Positions 33,565 through 42,303 of a DNA stretch of 64,000 bases are shown one piece after another. Position 1 is the stretch's first letter, and each line of letters opens with the position of its first letter. The position numbers and the translations under genes are program-made. Under the pieces are notes generated by a model. It saw only the letters and a list, made by a program, of their open reading frames with translations, was not told the DNA's origin and ran no database searches. This stretch comes from Arcticibacter sp045629565 (lineage in GTDB: Bacteria > Bacteroidota > Bacteroidia > Sphingobacteriales > Sphingobacteriaceae): positions 27,455 to 91,454 of the forward strand of contig NZ_JAZQRL010000078.1 of the NCBI RefSeq assembly GCF_045629565.1, written 5' to 3'.

Positions 33565-35937
33565 TTAGGTATTGCTAAGTAAAAGGCGATTTGATACCTC
33601 CCTGACAAAAGAATGCAGTGAGTGCTTCTTCTGCGTATTGATGTTGGTATAATATTCGTAACCATATTTGTATTCCCCACGTTTTTGAATCGCGTTAAAC
33701 ACCACTTGCATTTTCGGCAGTTTATGTTCCTTGAAGATCTTTTTAATAAAGCCCAGATGCTTGCGGTAAGAGAAGTTCTGACGCACGACGTAAAGAGACG
33801 CATCAGCTACCCGCGAAATGATCATGGCATCTGTTACCAGGAATATAGGAGGCGTATCGAGAATGATATCATCATATTCTGAACGTAACCATTGGACGAG
33901 ATCATCAATTTCGATCTGTTCCAATAGTTCAGACGGGTTTTCAGGAAGAGGGCCTGTTCCAATTATGGAAAGATTAGGATGCAGGGAAGATGTTTTGACT
34001 ATTTGGTCAATAGATGCCCTGCCGTCAAGGAAATCGCTCAATCCGGGCCCGTTATTGCTCATATTAAAATTAGCGGCAATTTTTGGTTTCCGGAGGTCAA
34101 GCTCCAGGATAATTGTTCTTCTCCCGGATGCGGCCAGTGCAACACCAAGGTTACTGGCTACAAAGCTCTTTCCTTCTCCGGCAATGCTGGAGGTGACAAG
34201 AGTAACCCTGCCGCTTTTCTTTTTATCATGAAGATACAGCAGGTTGGTTCGGAGGGAACGAAACTGTTCTCCGATTGCGAACCGGCTTTTATTATGCACA
34301 ACAATCGGAGATTTAGAGTACTCGTACACCAGCTCTGCGGTCACAGGTACCCCGGTACGTTCGATTTGTTCCGTAGACAGGATCTTATTGTTGAGAAGTT
34401 GCCTGCCGAAGAGTATGGTGGCCGGGAGCAAAATTCCGATAAACAACGCCAGCGAGTATGTCAGCGGTTTCTTATAAGTATCCAGGTAAGCACTGTCGAC
34501 TGTCTGACTAAACGCCAGCGTAGAGGCGTGGCTCAAGGCTGCCTCCTCTCTTTTCTGCAAAAGATAGAGATAGAGGTTCTCCTTTATGCTTTGCTGACGC
34601 TTGATACTTACCAATTGTCTTTCGTCGCTTGGCAGGCTCCTGATCGAGCCCTGAAAGTTTGAGTTGAAAGATTCCAGCTGCCGGCGTGTGGAGAGCAGGG
34701 AACTTTTAATGTTGCTGATGTTTTGCTTAATTGCGCCCTTCGTGCTGGCAATCTGTTGCCTGATCGGTTCAAACGCCGGATTTTTCTCCGGAAGCGTGCC
34801 CATCAGCTGCTGGTACTGGAGCTGGAGGTCGATGAGTTTGCTTACCCATGATGTAAGTGCAGGATCATCAATTCCTATGGTTGAAGGGGCAGACGAGGCG
34901 GCGTTATCAGGTGAGTTTACATAGCGCTCAATTCCCCGGATGACATTTAGCTGGACATCGACTTCATTGAGGTGCGCATCATTTACCCGAACGTTATCGA
35001 GGTACACTTTAGATTCTGAGGAGATGTCTGTTAGTCCGCGGCTGCTTCTGAAACCTTCTACATCCTTCTCCACCGAGTTAAGTTCACCAGTTAAGGACGA
35101 CAGACGCTCATCAATGAATTTGAGGGCGGTACCTGCAACTCTTTCTTTTTCTTTTTCAGAGGCAATGTTGTACTGCACGATGAGCTGATTGAGAATATCC
35201 TTTCCGCGCTTAAGCACGTTCTCCTGTATACTCAACTCTACTACTGATGCATTCTTATTGACTTCAGTTGCTTCTATTCGTCCGAGCAGTTGGTCTGTGG
35301 CGATCTCCGGATCTTTTACTTTAATGTTGATCGATTTTCCTATAAAGTCATCAAAGGTTGCAGTCTTCTCGAGTCTCCATGATCCGAAGTTATTTCGAAG
35401 CCTGTCTGAAAAACGAAATGTTTTAACGTTTCCCTCTGCATCTTCCAGAGAAAAGGTTTCGGCGTCCAGTATAGTGATAGGGAAATCTTTAGACTCAAAG
35501 TCCTGATTTTTTTCGATAAGCCTGAACCTCACGGGCGACTGGCCATAAAGGTCTTCACTTACTATATTACCTTTTTCCTCGTAATGAGCCCAAAGCTCCA
35601 GATCTTTCACCACCTGTTGAATAACCGATCTTGACTTTAATATTTCAATTTCGTCTTCGACACTTTTACCTGTCTGGTAAGGTTTGATGATTTCGTTCAG
35701 CGAGGACTCAGAATTGGTGGTGCTTTTTTCTGCCTTTATAAGCAATTTGGCCTTAACGATGTATTCGGGCTTGGCATAGTGAAGGTATACGTATGCTACA
35801 GCCAGTGAGCTTACGATACAAACGAGAAATAGAGGCCAGTAATATAGATACCTGGAAAGGGTCTCTCCAAAATTACTTGATCCATTCTCTTCGTCTTTTT
35901 CTATAAAGCGCGTTAGAGGGGTGTTTTCAGTATTCAT
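33565..35937 (-). CDS. Wzc-type polysaccharide co-polymerase and bacterial tyrosine kinase
   Basis: A 790-residue inner-membrane protein. Order: first helix (YWPLFLVCIVSSLAVAYVYL, about 30-50), Wzz periplasmic domain with coiled coils, GNVR region, second helix (about 495-515; SLALFIGILLPATILFG), then the BY-kinase domain with Walker A SSIAGEGKS near 580, Walker A' ILELDLRKPK near 610 and Walker B DDIILDTPP near 691. The tail KRGEYKYGYEYYTN is the tyrosine cluster for autophosphorylation. It sets chain length and couples synthesis to export through Wza. A separate phosphatase (Wzb) is not in the window. Confidence 0.95.
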   Translation of the reverse strand: MNTENTPLTRFIEKDEENGSSNFGETLSRYLYYWPLFLVCIVSSLAVAYVYLHYAKPEYIVKAKLLIKAEKSTTNSESSLNEIIKPYQTGKSVEDEIEILKSRSVIQQVVKDLELWAHYEEKGNIVSEDLYGQSPVRFRLIEKNQDFESKDFPITILDAETFSLEDAEGNVKTFRFSDRLRNNFGSWRLEKTATFDDFIGKSINIKVKDPEIATDQLLGRIEATEVNKNASVVELSIQENVLKRGKDILNQLIVQYNIASEKEKERVAGTALKFIDERLSSLTGELNSVEKDVEGFRSSRGLTDISSESKVYLDNVRVNDAHLNEVDVQLNVIRGIERYVNSPDNAASSAPSTIGIDDPALTSWVSKLIDLQLQYQQLMGTLPEKNPAFEPIRQQIASTKGAIKQNISNIKSSLLSTRRQLESFNSNFQGSIRSLPSDERQLVSIKRQQSIKENLYLYLLQKREEAALSHASTLAFSQTVDSAYLDTYKKPLTYSLALFIGILLPATILFGRQLLNNKILSTEQIERTGVPVTAELVYEYSKSPIVVHNKSRFAIGEQFRSLRTNLLYLHDKKKSGRVTLVTSSIAGEGKSFVASNLGVALAASGRRTIILELDLRKPKIAANFNMSNNGPGLSDFLDGRASIDQIVKTSSLHPNLSIIGTGPLPENPSELLEQIEIDDLVQWLRSEYDDIILDTPPIFLVTDAMIISRVADASLYVVRQNFSYRKHLGFIKKIFKEHKLPKMQVVFNAIQKRGEYKYGYEYYTNINTQKKHSLHSFVREVSNRLLLSNT

Positions 35938-35956
35938 AAGGTGATGTTTTCGTGTG

Positions 35957-36718
35957 TTAGCGGGTTAATAAGATAACCACGATTGACAGGGCTGAGAGCA
36001 GGATGCTTATGTTCCTGTAACTGTTGTCTACGCTTGCAAATTTGTTTTTACCCGGTTGTACATACAGAATGTCGTTCGGCTTCAGGTAGAAATAAGGTGA
36101 GTTGAAGAGCTTTTTGGATGTCAGATCGATAGGGATATATTCTCTCGTACCTTCATTTTCCCTAATCAGCATTACGTTGGTGCGGAGCGCCGTGATATTG
36201 AGGTCACCCGCCATGGTTATCGCCTCAGCAATACTTATGCGTTGATTCTGTACCGGATAGACGCCTGGTCGAAGAACGTCGCCCATAACGGATACCTTGA
36301 AGTTTAGCAGCCGGACGTTCACTACCGGTTGTTTCAGATATTCTGTGAGTTGCTGTTGGATTTTCTCTCTTACGGCCGTAAGAGTAAGGCCCGACACTTT
36401 GACGCTTCCTACCAGGGGTAATTGGATATTTCCCTTTTCATCTACCAAGTATCCGACCACCGGATTATTGGCGTTCTGCGCGGTTCCTGTTATTGTATTT
36501 AAATTGTAATTAAAGACTGATGAAGCCTCGGAGTTCAGACTGCTCACACTTATTCCTAAGACGTCTTCAGGTTGTATAGTAACGGGGCTGAAATTAGAGA
36601 TAGTTTCTTTAGAAGGAGTGGTTTGATTCAGATCCTGAAAATAGGGTACGCCTTTATAGCTGCAGGCGGGAAGAAAAAACACGATAAGGGCCGTGAAGAA
36701 AAATAAATGTTTATACAT
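35957..36718 (-). CDS. Wza-like polysaccharide export outer-membrane lipoprotein
   Basis: A 253-residue lipoprotein (lipobox region FFLPACSYKG). It has the Poly_export domain (VTIQPEDVLGISVSSL), SLBB domains (VLRPGVYPVQNQRISIAEAITMAGDL) and a C-terminal membrane segment (ISILLSALSIVVILLTR). It forms the outer-membrane export pore for the polymer together with Wzc. The frame could open at a GTG at 36751, but the ATG at 36718 begins a proper signal peptide (MYKHLFFFTALIVFF). It is the first gene of the leftward operon, 19 bases before wzc. Confidence 0.93.
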   Translation of the reverse strand: MYKHLFFFTALIVFFLPACSYKGVPYFQDLNQTTPSKETISNFSPVTIQPEDVLGISVSSLNSEASSVFNYNLNTITGTAQNANNPVVGYLVDEKGNIQLPLVGSVKVSGLTLTAVREKIQQQLTEYLKQPVVNVRLLNFKVSVMGDVLRPGVYPVQNQRISIAEAITMAGDLNITALRTNVMLIRENEGTREYIPIDLTSKKLFNSPYFYLKPNDILYVQPGKNKFASVDNSYRNISILLSALSIVVILLTR

Positions 36719-36811
36719 ATTGAAAAATTTAAGGTAGCATAGCTTCGCCACTCCAGTTACATGGATCTGGTATCATCATGGGGATTCGGGCCGGAAATAG
36801 CGTTAAACAAT

Positions 36812-36819
36812 CAAAAGTA
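36812..36819 (-). promoter_or_regulatory. Candidate -7 element of the leftward polysaccharide operon
   Basis: TACTTTTG on the minus strand matches TAnnTTTG exactly, about 90 bases before the wza start. No TTTG is seen at the expected -33 place. This lies in a 498-base gene-free gap (36719-37216) between the divergent operons; on the rightward side the nearest match is TACTTTAG (37161-37168), one mismatch. Confidence 0.4.
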
Positions 36820-36966
36820 GCTGAAAATGGTGTCTCCGAATTCAGATGTTATTAGTTTGTGGAACGTTCTGTAAAATTTGAGCAAATAAGTTTCACGATG
36901 GGAATATCTTTTTCACAAATGAATATTTTTCCACATAACCGATACCGTTTTGTGCGGAGATTCAGG

Positions 36967-36982
36967 TTTATGCCGGCATAAA
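36967..36982. promoter_or_regulatory. 16-bp perfect palindrome in the divergent control region
   Basis: TTTATGCCGGCATAAA is its own reverse complement. It lies roughly midway between the wza and cytidylyltransferase starts in an otherwise featureless gap, as expected of an operator for a dimeric regulator acting on both operons. The regulator is not identifiable here. Confidence 0.5.
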
Positions 36983-37216
36983 ATAGCCGGGCCGCAACGG
37001 GATCTCTAAGGATTGCCAGGGCTTGATATAAAGTGCTGTCTTATTGCTTAGTAACTGCTTATCTGGCGGAGATGTAAAACCTGATTCCCGGCGCTTCACA
37101 ATACTTTACATTATTCTACTCATATCCCTGATGTGTCGCTTTTTTCTGCTCAAGTCACTTTACTTTAGCTCTCAATCAGTACAAAAAATCTCTCAAAACA
37201 GAATAAACATTAAGAC

Positions 37217-38020
37217 ATGAAAGCAGTAATACTCGCAGGTGGTTATGGTACCAGGATCAGTGAAGAAAGCGGCGTCAGGCCAAAGCCGATGGTAGAAGTC
37301 GGAGGCAGGCCGATCCTCTGGCATATTATGAAGATTTATTCTCATTATGGCATCAATGACTTTATCATTTGTTGCGGGTATAAAGGCCATGTTATTAAAG
37401 AATACTTCGCCAATTACTTTCTATATAATTCGGATGTGACGTTTGACATGTCCAATAACAGCATGGAAGTGCATAAAGTACATTCAGAGCCCTGGAAGGT
37501 TACGCTGGTTAATACAGGATATAATACGATGACAGGCGGGCGCCTCAGACGCGTAAGAGAATACCTGGGCAATGAAACGTTTTGCATGACTTACGGTGAT
37601 GGAATGAGCGACCTGGATATTGGCGCTGTAATTTCGTTTCATCGTTTGCAGGGTACGCTGGCTACTCTCACAGCAGTGCAGCAGCCCGGCCGCTTCGGCG
37701 CGTTCAATCTGGGATCGGAGGATACTAAAGTCAACAGGTTTCAGGAGAAGCCAAATGGAGAAGAGATGCCCTGGATAAACGGTGGTTTCTTCGTCCTTGA
37801 GCCGGAAGTGCTCGACTACATCGACGGTGATGACACGATCTGGGAACGCGAACCACTGGAAGTACTTTCCAAAGAAGGAGAACTTTCCGCCTATCGTCAT
37901 AATGGTTTTTGGCAACCAATGGATACATTAAGAGATAAAACCCTTCTCGAAGACATGTGGAATGAGGGCAAAGCACCCTGGTACAACAAGATTGTTTCCA
38001 CCAGTAAAGTAAGCTACTAA
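37217..38020 (+). CDS. rfbF: Glucose-1-phosphate cytidylyltransferase
   Basis: A 267-residue nucleotidyltransferase that makes CDP-glucose from CTP and glucose-1-phosphate. The N-terminal ILAGGYGTRISEESGVRPKPM is the signature of the RfbF type, with the catalytic Lys in RPKPM, and MTYGDGMSDLDI carries the metal-binding Asp. ADWNMN-like regions of other sugar types are absent. Length equals that of characterised enzymes (about 257). It heads the rightward operon. A CDP-glucose 4,6-dehydratase, its usual partner, is not in the window. Confidence 0.93.
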   Translation: MKAVILAGGYGTRISEESGVRPKPMVEVGGRPILWHIMKIYSHYGINDFIICCGYKGHVIKEYFANYFLYNSDVTFDMSNNSMEVHKVHSEPWKVTLVNTGYNTMTGGRLRRVREYLGNETFCMTYGDGMSDLDIGAVISFHRLQGTLATLTAVQQPGRFGAFNLGSEDTKVNRFQEKPNGEEMPWINGGFFVLEPEVLDYIDGDDTIWEREPLEVLSKEGELSAYRHNGFWQPMDTLRDKTLLEDMWNEGKAPWYNKIVSTSKVSY

Positions 38021-38038
38021 ATCGTACAATCGCTCAAT

Positions 38039-39133
38039 ATGAAAATTTTAATTACCGGTAACATGGGATACGTAGGGCCAGGCGTTGTAAGCCACTTACG
38101 TAAAACCTTCCCTGACGCCACGCTCGTTGGTTACGACATGGCCTATTTTGCTTCTTCCCTGACAAATGCAGCTGTTCTTCCGGAGCACAATCTGGATGTT
38201 CAGATATTTGGCGATGTGAGAAGCCTGTCTGCTGAAGTTCTGGAAGGCGTGACGGCAGTAATACACCTGGCAGCCATTTCCAACGACCCCATGGGTAGCA
38301 AGTACGAGCAGATTACACTGGATGTAAACTACCATTCATCAGTGGCCATCGCCAAGATGGCTAAAGCGGCAGGAGTACGTTCTTTTATTTTTGCTTCAAG
38401 CTGCAGTGTTTATGGTGCTGCGGGGGATCAGGCGAAAAGGGAAAATTCAGCATTGAATCCGTTAACTGCATATGCAAAGTCAAAGGTTTTTACTGAGCTT
38501 GATCTTGAACATCTGGCGGATGATCAATTTAATATTACCTGTCTCCGATTCGCAACAGCCTGCGGAATGAGTGATCGTCTGCGTCTCGATCTGGTATTAA
38601 ATGACTTTGTTGCCGCAGCTGTAGTATCCGGACAAATTAGCATTCTAAGTGATGGAAGTCCATGGCGGCCATTGATTCATGTTAAAGATATGGCAAGGGC
38701 TATAGAATGGGGCGTTTCACGCAATTCTACCAACGGTGGTGATTTTATTTCTGTCAATGCAGGGTCAAATGAATGGAACTACCAGGTTAAAGATCTTGCA
38801 GAAGCAGTAGTCTCCGTAATCCCGGGAACCACTGTTCACTTAAATACTGAGGCTGCGCCCGATAAACGGTCTTATAGGGTTGACTTCGAGTTGTTCAGAC
38901 AACTTGCTCCTGATCATCAGCCGGTATATACGCTGAAGCAAGCGATAGCAGAGTTGTATGAAAGTCTTGTCGCCATGAAGTTTTCCAACGTTGAGTTTCG
39001 GAATTCACTGCTGATGAGACTGAAGCTGTTGACCAGCTTGCAGGAGCGGCAGTATATAAATGCAGAACTTGAATGGAATCATAAACGCAATCCAGGCGTT
39101 AGCATACAACCGACCTTAGAGATAGTAAAATAG
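38039..39133 (+). CDS. NAD-dependent epimerase/dehydratase (extended SDR)
   Basis: A 364-residue nucleotide-sugar SDR. The NAD site is ITGNMGYVGPGV at the N-terminus, the active-site serine lies in FASSCSVYGAAG and the Tyr-Lys pair in LTAYAKSKVF. AVIHLAAISNDPMG is the usual strand-4 motif. It is not a close match to the CDP-glucose 4,6-dehydratase RfbG pattern, whose glycine motif and opening differ. Placed after rfbF and before an RmlC-like epimerase, it probably acts on the CDP-sugar or its product, but whether as dehydratase, reductase or epimerase cannot be settled by eye. Confidence 0.87.
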   Translation: MKILITGNMGYVGPGVVSHLRKTFPDATLVGYDMAYFASSLTNAAVLPEHNLDVQIFGDVRSLSAEVLEGVTAVIHLAAISNDPMGSKYEQITLDVNYHSSVAIAKMAKAAGVRSFIFASSCSVYGAAGDQAKRENSALNPLTAYAKSKVFTELDLEHLADDQFNITCLRFATACGMSDRLRLDLVLNDFVAAAVVSGQISILSDGSPWRPLIHVKDMARAIEWGVSRNSTNGGDFISVNAGSNEWNYQVKDLAEAVVSVIPGTTVHLNTEAAPDKRSYRVDFELFRQLAPDHQPVYTLKQAIAELYESLVAMKFSNVEFRNSLLMRLKLLTSLQERQYINAELEWNHKRNPGVSIQPTLEIVK

Positions 39134-39138
39134 AAGAA

Positions 39139-39681
39139 ATGATTTTTACAGAAACAAAGCTGAAAGGCGCATATATTATAGATGTCAAAAGACTGGAAGA
39201 TGAGCGCGGTTTTTTTGGTCGGTCCTATTGCCAGAATGAGTTCAAACAGTATGGGCTCAATACATCTGCGGTACAGGCGAATGTGAGCTATAACCGCACC
39301 AAAGGCACTTTGCGGGGCATGCACATGCAGCTAGCCCCTTATGAGGAAACTAAGTTGGTACGTTGTACCAGGGGCGCTATTTACGATGTCATAATTGATA
39401 TGCGTGAAGAGTCTGAGACTTTCAAGCAATGGATCGGTGTAGAACTTACTGCTGACAGCTACCGGATGCTCTATGTTCCGGAAGGCTTCGCTCACGGGTT
39501 CATCACCTTGATGGACCATACAGACGTGACCTATCAGGTTACTCAGTTTTATACAGCTGGTTCTGAAAGAGGGTACAGGTTTGACGATCCGGCTTTCGGC
39601 ATTGTATGGCCGGTAGAGCCTGTGGTCGTGTCTGAAAAGGACCTGAGCCATTCATTATTTGACTCCGTGCTGGCATCCTGA
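39139..39681 (+). CDS. RmlC-like dTDP-4-dehydrorhamnose 3,5-epimerase family protein
   Basis: A 180-residue cupin. The family landmarks are intact: LRGMHMQ with catalytic His62, Lys72 in ETKLVR, and Tyr132 in VTYQVTQFY, with Tyr138 close by. The C-terminal part YRFDDPAFGIVWP is also standard. It would epimerise a 4-keto sugar. Because the genes around it make CDP-glucose rather than dTDP-glucose, the natural substrate may be a CDP-4-keto-sugar; the dTDP name is only the family label. Five bases separate it from the SDR gene. Confidence 0.88.
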   Translation: MIFTETKLKGAYIIDVKRLEDERGFFGRSYCQNEFKQYGLNTSAVQANVSYNRTKGTLRGMHMQLAPYEETKLVRCTRGAIYDVIIDMREESETFKQWIGVELTADSYRMLYVPEGFAHGFITLMDHTDVTYQVTQFYTAGSERGYRFDDPAFGIVWPVEPVVVSEKDLSHSLFDSVLAS

Positions 39682-39724
39682 GGGAATGCCGGTGCCGGAG
39701 TTGTTTAAAACATAATCGCCACCA

Positions 39725-40711
39725 ATGAGCTACGATGCACACATTCGTCAATATCCGGCCGTTAAAGCATTTATCACATCCGCTTATAACGATCCCGAAC
39801 CGATATCCTCCTTCCTTAAGATTGCGAAACTTGATAAGATCAAAAGGCATACATTAGTTGATAGTCCGGAAAGCGCGGATATTATTTTGTTTGTTGAAAA
39901 TTCGAGATACCATTTTGATTCTTCTTTCAGGGCGCTGAAAAATAATTATCTCGTTAAGAAGTATCCAAACAAAGTTTTTATGTACAATCCGCACGACAGG
40001 CCATGGTTTGTTCTTAAAGGTCTGTACGCATGTATACCGCAAAGGCTTTATAACAGCAATTTGATTGCAGCAACGCCTTACATTGAAACTACCAATTCGT
40101 TTATTCGCTGTGATGACGACAGAGAACCGAAATATCTTTTCTCTTTTATGGGGAGCCTAAGCTCTGGAATAAGGAAGAAAATTATGAAACTGACTCATCC
40201 CAGAGGGTATCTGGATGACAGTAAAGGCGAGTCTTTCGGGAGCCACCCGATTTCATCTAAGATGCAATATGCGAATTTGCTTTCCGATAGTAAGTTTGTT
40301 CTTTGTCCCAGAGGTTTTGGGCCTTCTTCCATCAGGCTTTTTGAAACGATGCAGGCGGGGCGGGTTCCTGTTATCATCTCAGATGAGTGGGTAAGTCCTC
40401 CGGGTCTACCCTGGTCAGATTTTTCGGTATTCATACCAGAAAGCAGCGTAGATGAGATTCCCAGGATATTGGAAGAAGAAGAGGTTTCATGGGAAGCGAA
40501 AGCGAAATTGGCCAGACGTATCTGGGAGGAAAACTTCGCGCCGGATACACTCTTTCATTATTGTATGAATAACCTGCTCACCCTAAAGAGATCATCAAGG
40601 AGAGACATGGACGTTTATCTTCGGTTAAACCATGCCATGGCCTTTCTCAGATATTCCTTTGGAAAACATGTAGTAAAAGAAATCAGATCTTTTCTTCATT
40701 TTCAAAAATAA
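39725..40711 (+). CDS. Exostosin-family (GT47-like) glycosyltransferase
   Basis: A 328-residue protein with the exostosin hallmark region FVLCPRGFGPSSIRLFETM followed by QAGRVPVIISDEWVSPPGLPW in the C-terminal half (about 190-235). The N-terminal half contains ADIILFVENSRY and VFMYNPHDRPWF. No signal peptide or membrane anchor, so it is a cytosolic enzyme, unlike eukaryotic exostosins. It sits among the nucleotide-sugar genes, so it may transfer the special sugar made by this operon. Confidence 0.85.
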   Translation: MSYDAHIRQYPAVKAFITSAYNDPEPISSFLKIAKLDKIKRHTLVDSPESADIILFVENSRYHFDSSFRALKNNYLVKKYPNKVFMYNPHDRPWFVLKGLYACIPQRLYNSNLIAATPYIETTNSFIRCDDDREPKYLFSFMGSLSSGIRKKIMKLTHPRGYLDDSKGESFGSHPISSKMQYANLLSDSKFVLCPRGFGPSSIRLFETMQAGRVPVIISDEWVSPPGLPWSDFSVFIPESSVDEIPRILEEEEVSWEAKAKLARRIWEENFAPDTLFHYCMNNLLTLKRSSRRDMDVYLRLNHAMAFLRYSFGKHVVKEIRSFLHFQK

Positions 40712-40715
40712 GTTT

Positions 40716-42044
40716 ATGATAATAGTAGATAAAGCCCTGGCGAAGCGCCAGGAGGAAAATAGGCCGGTAAGGGTCGGTATGGTAGGTGCAGGATTTATGG
40801 GCAGAGGGATAGCTCTCCAGATCTCTCAATATGTTCCGGGGATGGTACTTGTAGCTATAGCGAACAGAACTGTGGATAACGCCAGAAGAGCTTATGTGGA
40901 GGCAGGAATATCGGATATAGATACCGTATCGACGAAGGAAGAGCTTGAAGCAAATATCCGGAACTCCGTGGTCAGCATTACGGACGACGCTATGTTGATC
41001 TGTGAAGCAGAAGGCATAGACGCCGTGATAGAAGTGACCGGAGCTGTGGAGTTCGGTGCTAAAGTTGCTTTAAGAGCGATCAGGAATAAAAAGCACATTA
41101 TTCTTATGGATGCTGAGGTGGACGGGACAGTGGGCCCGATCCTTAAAGTATATGCAGATCAGGAAGGTGTTGTTTTTACAAACGTTGACGGCGACCAACC
41201 TGGAGTGGAGATGAATCTTTACCGCTTTGTTAAGTCGATTGGCGTGAAGCCGGTTTTGTGTGGAAATATCAAAGGACTTCATGACCCCTATAGAAACCCA
41301 ACGACGCAGGAGGGCTTTGCAAGGAAGTGGGGGCAAAAGCCAGCTATGGTTGCTTCCTTTGCCGATGGAAGTAAGATCTCATTTGAGCAAGCTATTGTAG
41401 CGAACGGAACAGGTATGCGCGTCGCTAAGAGAGGCATGCACGGTCCGAGCTTACCTTCGGGAACGCCCTTAAAGGAGGTGCTCAGCGCTTACCCTCTTGA
41501 AGATCTGCTGGAAGGGCCAGGGATTGTGGATTATGTGGTAGGGGCAGAACCAGGCCCCGGCGTTTTTGTGTTGGGGACCCATGACCACCCGGCTCAACAA
41601 CATTATCTCAATCTTTATAAATTGGGGGAAGGACCGCTTTACCTGTTTTATACTCCATATCATTTGTGCCATTTTGAAGTGCCGCTGACGGTTGCTCGTG
41701 CGGTCTTGTTCCACGATGCCGCATTATCACCATTAGGGGCTCCTTGCGTTGAGGTGGTAGCCACTGCCAAGACCGACCTCAAGGCTGGTGATGTGATAGA
41801 CGGCATTGGACATTATATGACTTATGGTTTATGCGAGAATGCAGACATAACCGAAGCCAGGGACCTCTTGCCCCTGGGAGTTGCCGAAGGGTGCGTCCTC
41901 AAAAAAGATATACCGAAAGATCAGGTGATCACGTACGATGACGTGGTTCTTCCTGAGGGCCGGCTCATTGACCAGCTAAGGAAGGAGCAGAAGGAGTATT
42001 TTGCTCGCTTGCGGGATACAGAAGTTCTATTGAGCAATATCTGA
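40716..42044 (+). CDS. NAD(P)-dependent oxidoreductase with C-terminal SAF domain
   Basis: A 442-residue protein. The N-terminal Rossmann domain begins VGMVGAGFMGRGIALQI (about 20-36), like homoserine-dehydrogenase-type enzymes. The middle part contains GAEPGPGVFVLGTHDHP. Residues about 350-435 are a SAF domain (VVATAKTDLKAGDVIDG). This combination is widespread next to polysaccharide genes, and its reaction is not known to me. It begins four bases after the GT47 gene and ends the compact part of the rightward operon. A step in making an unusual sugar or substituent is the likely role. Confidence 0.82.
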   Translation: MIIVDKALAKRQEENRPVRVGMVGAGFMGRGIALQISQYVPGMVLVAIANRTVDNARRAYVEAGISDIDTVSTKEELEANIRNSVVSITDDAMLICEAEGIDAVIEVTGAVEFGAKVALRAIRNKKHIILMDAEVDGTVGPILKVYADQEGVVFTNVDGDQPGVEMNLYRFVKSIGVKPVLCGNIKGLHDPYRNPTTQEGFARKWGQKPAMVASFADGSKISFEQAIVANGTGMRVAKRGMHGPSLPSGTPLKEVLSAYPLEDLLEGPGIVDYVVGAEPGPGVFVLGTHDHPAQQHYLNLYKLGEGPLYLFYTPYHLCHFEVPLTVARAVLFHDAALSPLGAPCVEVVATAKTDLKAGDVIDGIGHYMTYGLCENADITEARDLLPLGVAEGCVLKKDIPKDQVITYDDVVLPEGRLIDQLRKEQKEYFARLRDTEVLLSNI

Positions 42045-42079
42045 TCCGGCTGCTGATATTAGCGGTAATTTTTGAATAA

Positions 42080-42121
42080 ATATTTGGGCGGGGTAATGGG
42101 TTCCCGTTATCCCCCAAATAT
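42080..42121 (+). promoter_or_regulatory. Stable intercistronic hairpin
   Basis: ATATTTGGG (42080-42088), then after a 2-nt bulge GGGTAATGGG, fold back on 42103-42121 through a TT loop with two G-U pairs. That gives about 19 pairs. No T-run follows on either strand. It lies 35 bases after the oxidoreductase stop and 100 bases before a separate promoter, so it may protect the 3' end of the upstream transcript. Confidence 0.55.
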
Positions 42122-42224
42122 CGCGAAAAGCCGCCCTGCTAACCACTGGAAGCATATTCTTACCCAGGTACGCCAAAAGACCGGGAAAAAGGGAACAGGG
42201 CAGCTCAGCTTACAGTGGCTCGAT

Positions 42225-42258
42225 TTTGTCCAAATTCAACTTAACATTGATATATTTG
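42225..42258 (+). promoter_or_regulatory. Promoter of the wcaJ-like gene
   Basis: TTTG (42225-42228), 22 nt, TATATTTG (42251-42258), a perfect -7 element. The predicted transcript starts about 40 bases before the ATG at 42304, giving the initiating transferase its own expression. Confidence 0.55.
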
Positions 42259-42303
42259 GTGTAGGAAAAGCTGTTTTTCTTTTTTTTCGGTCTTTAGTAC
42301 TAA

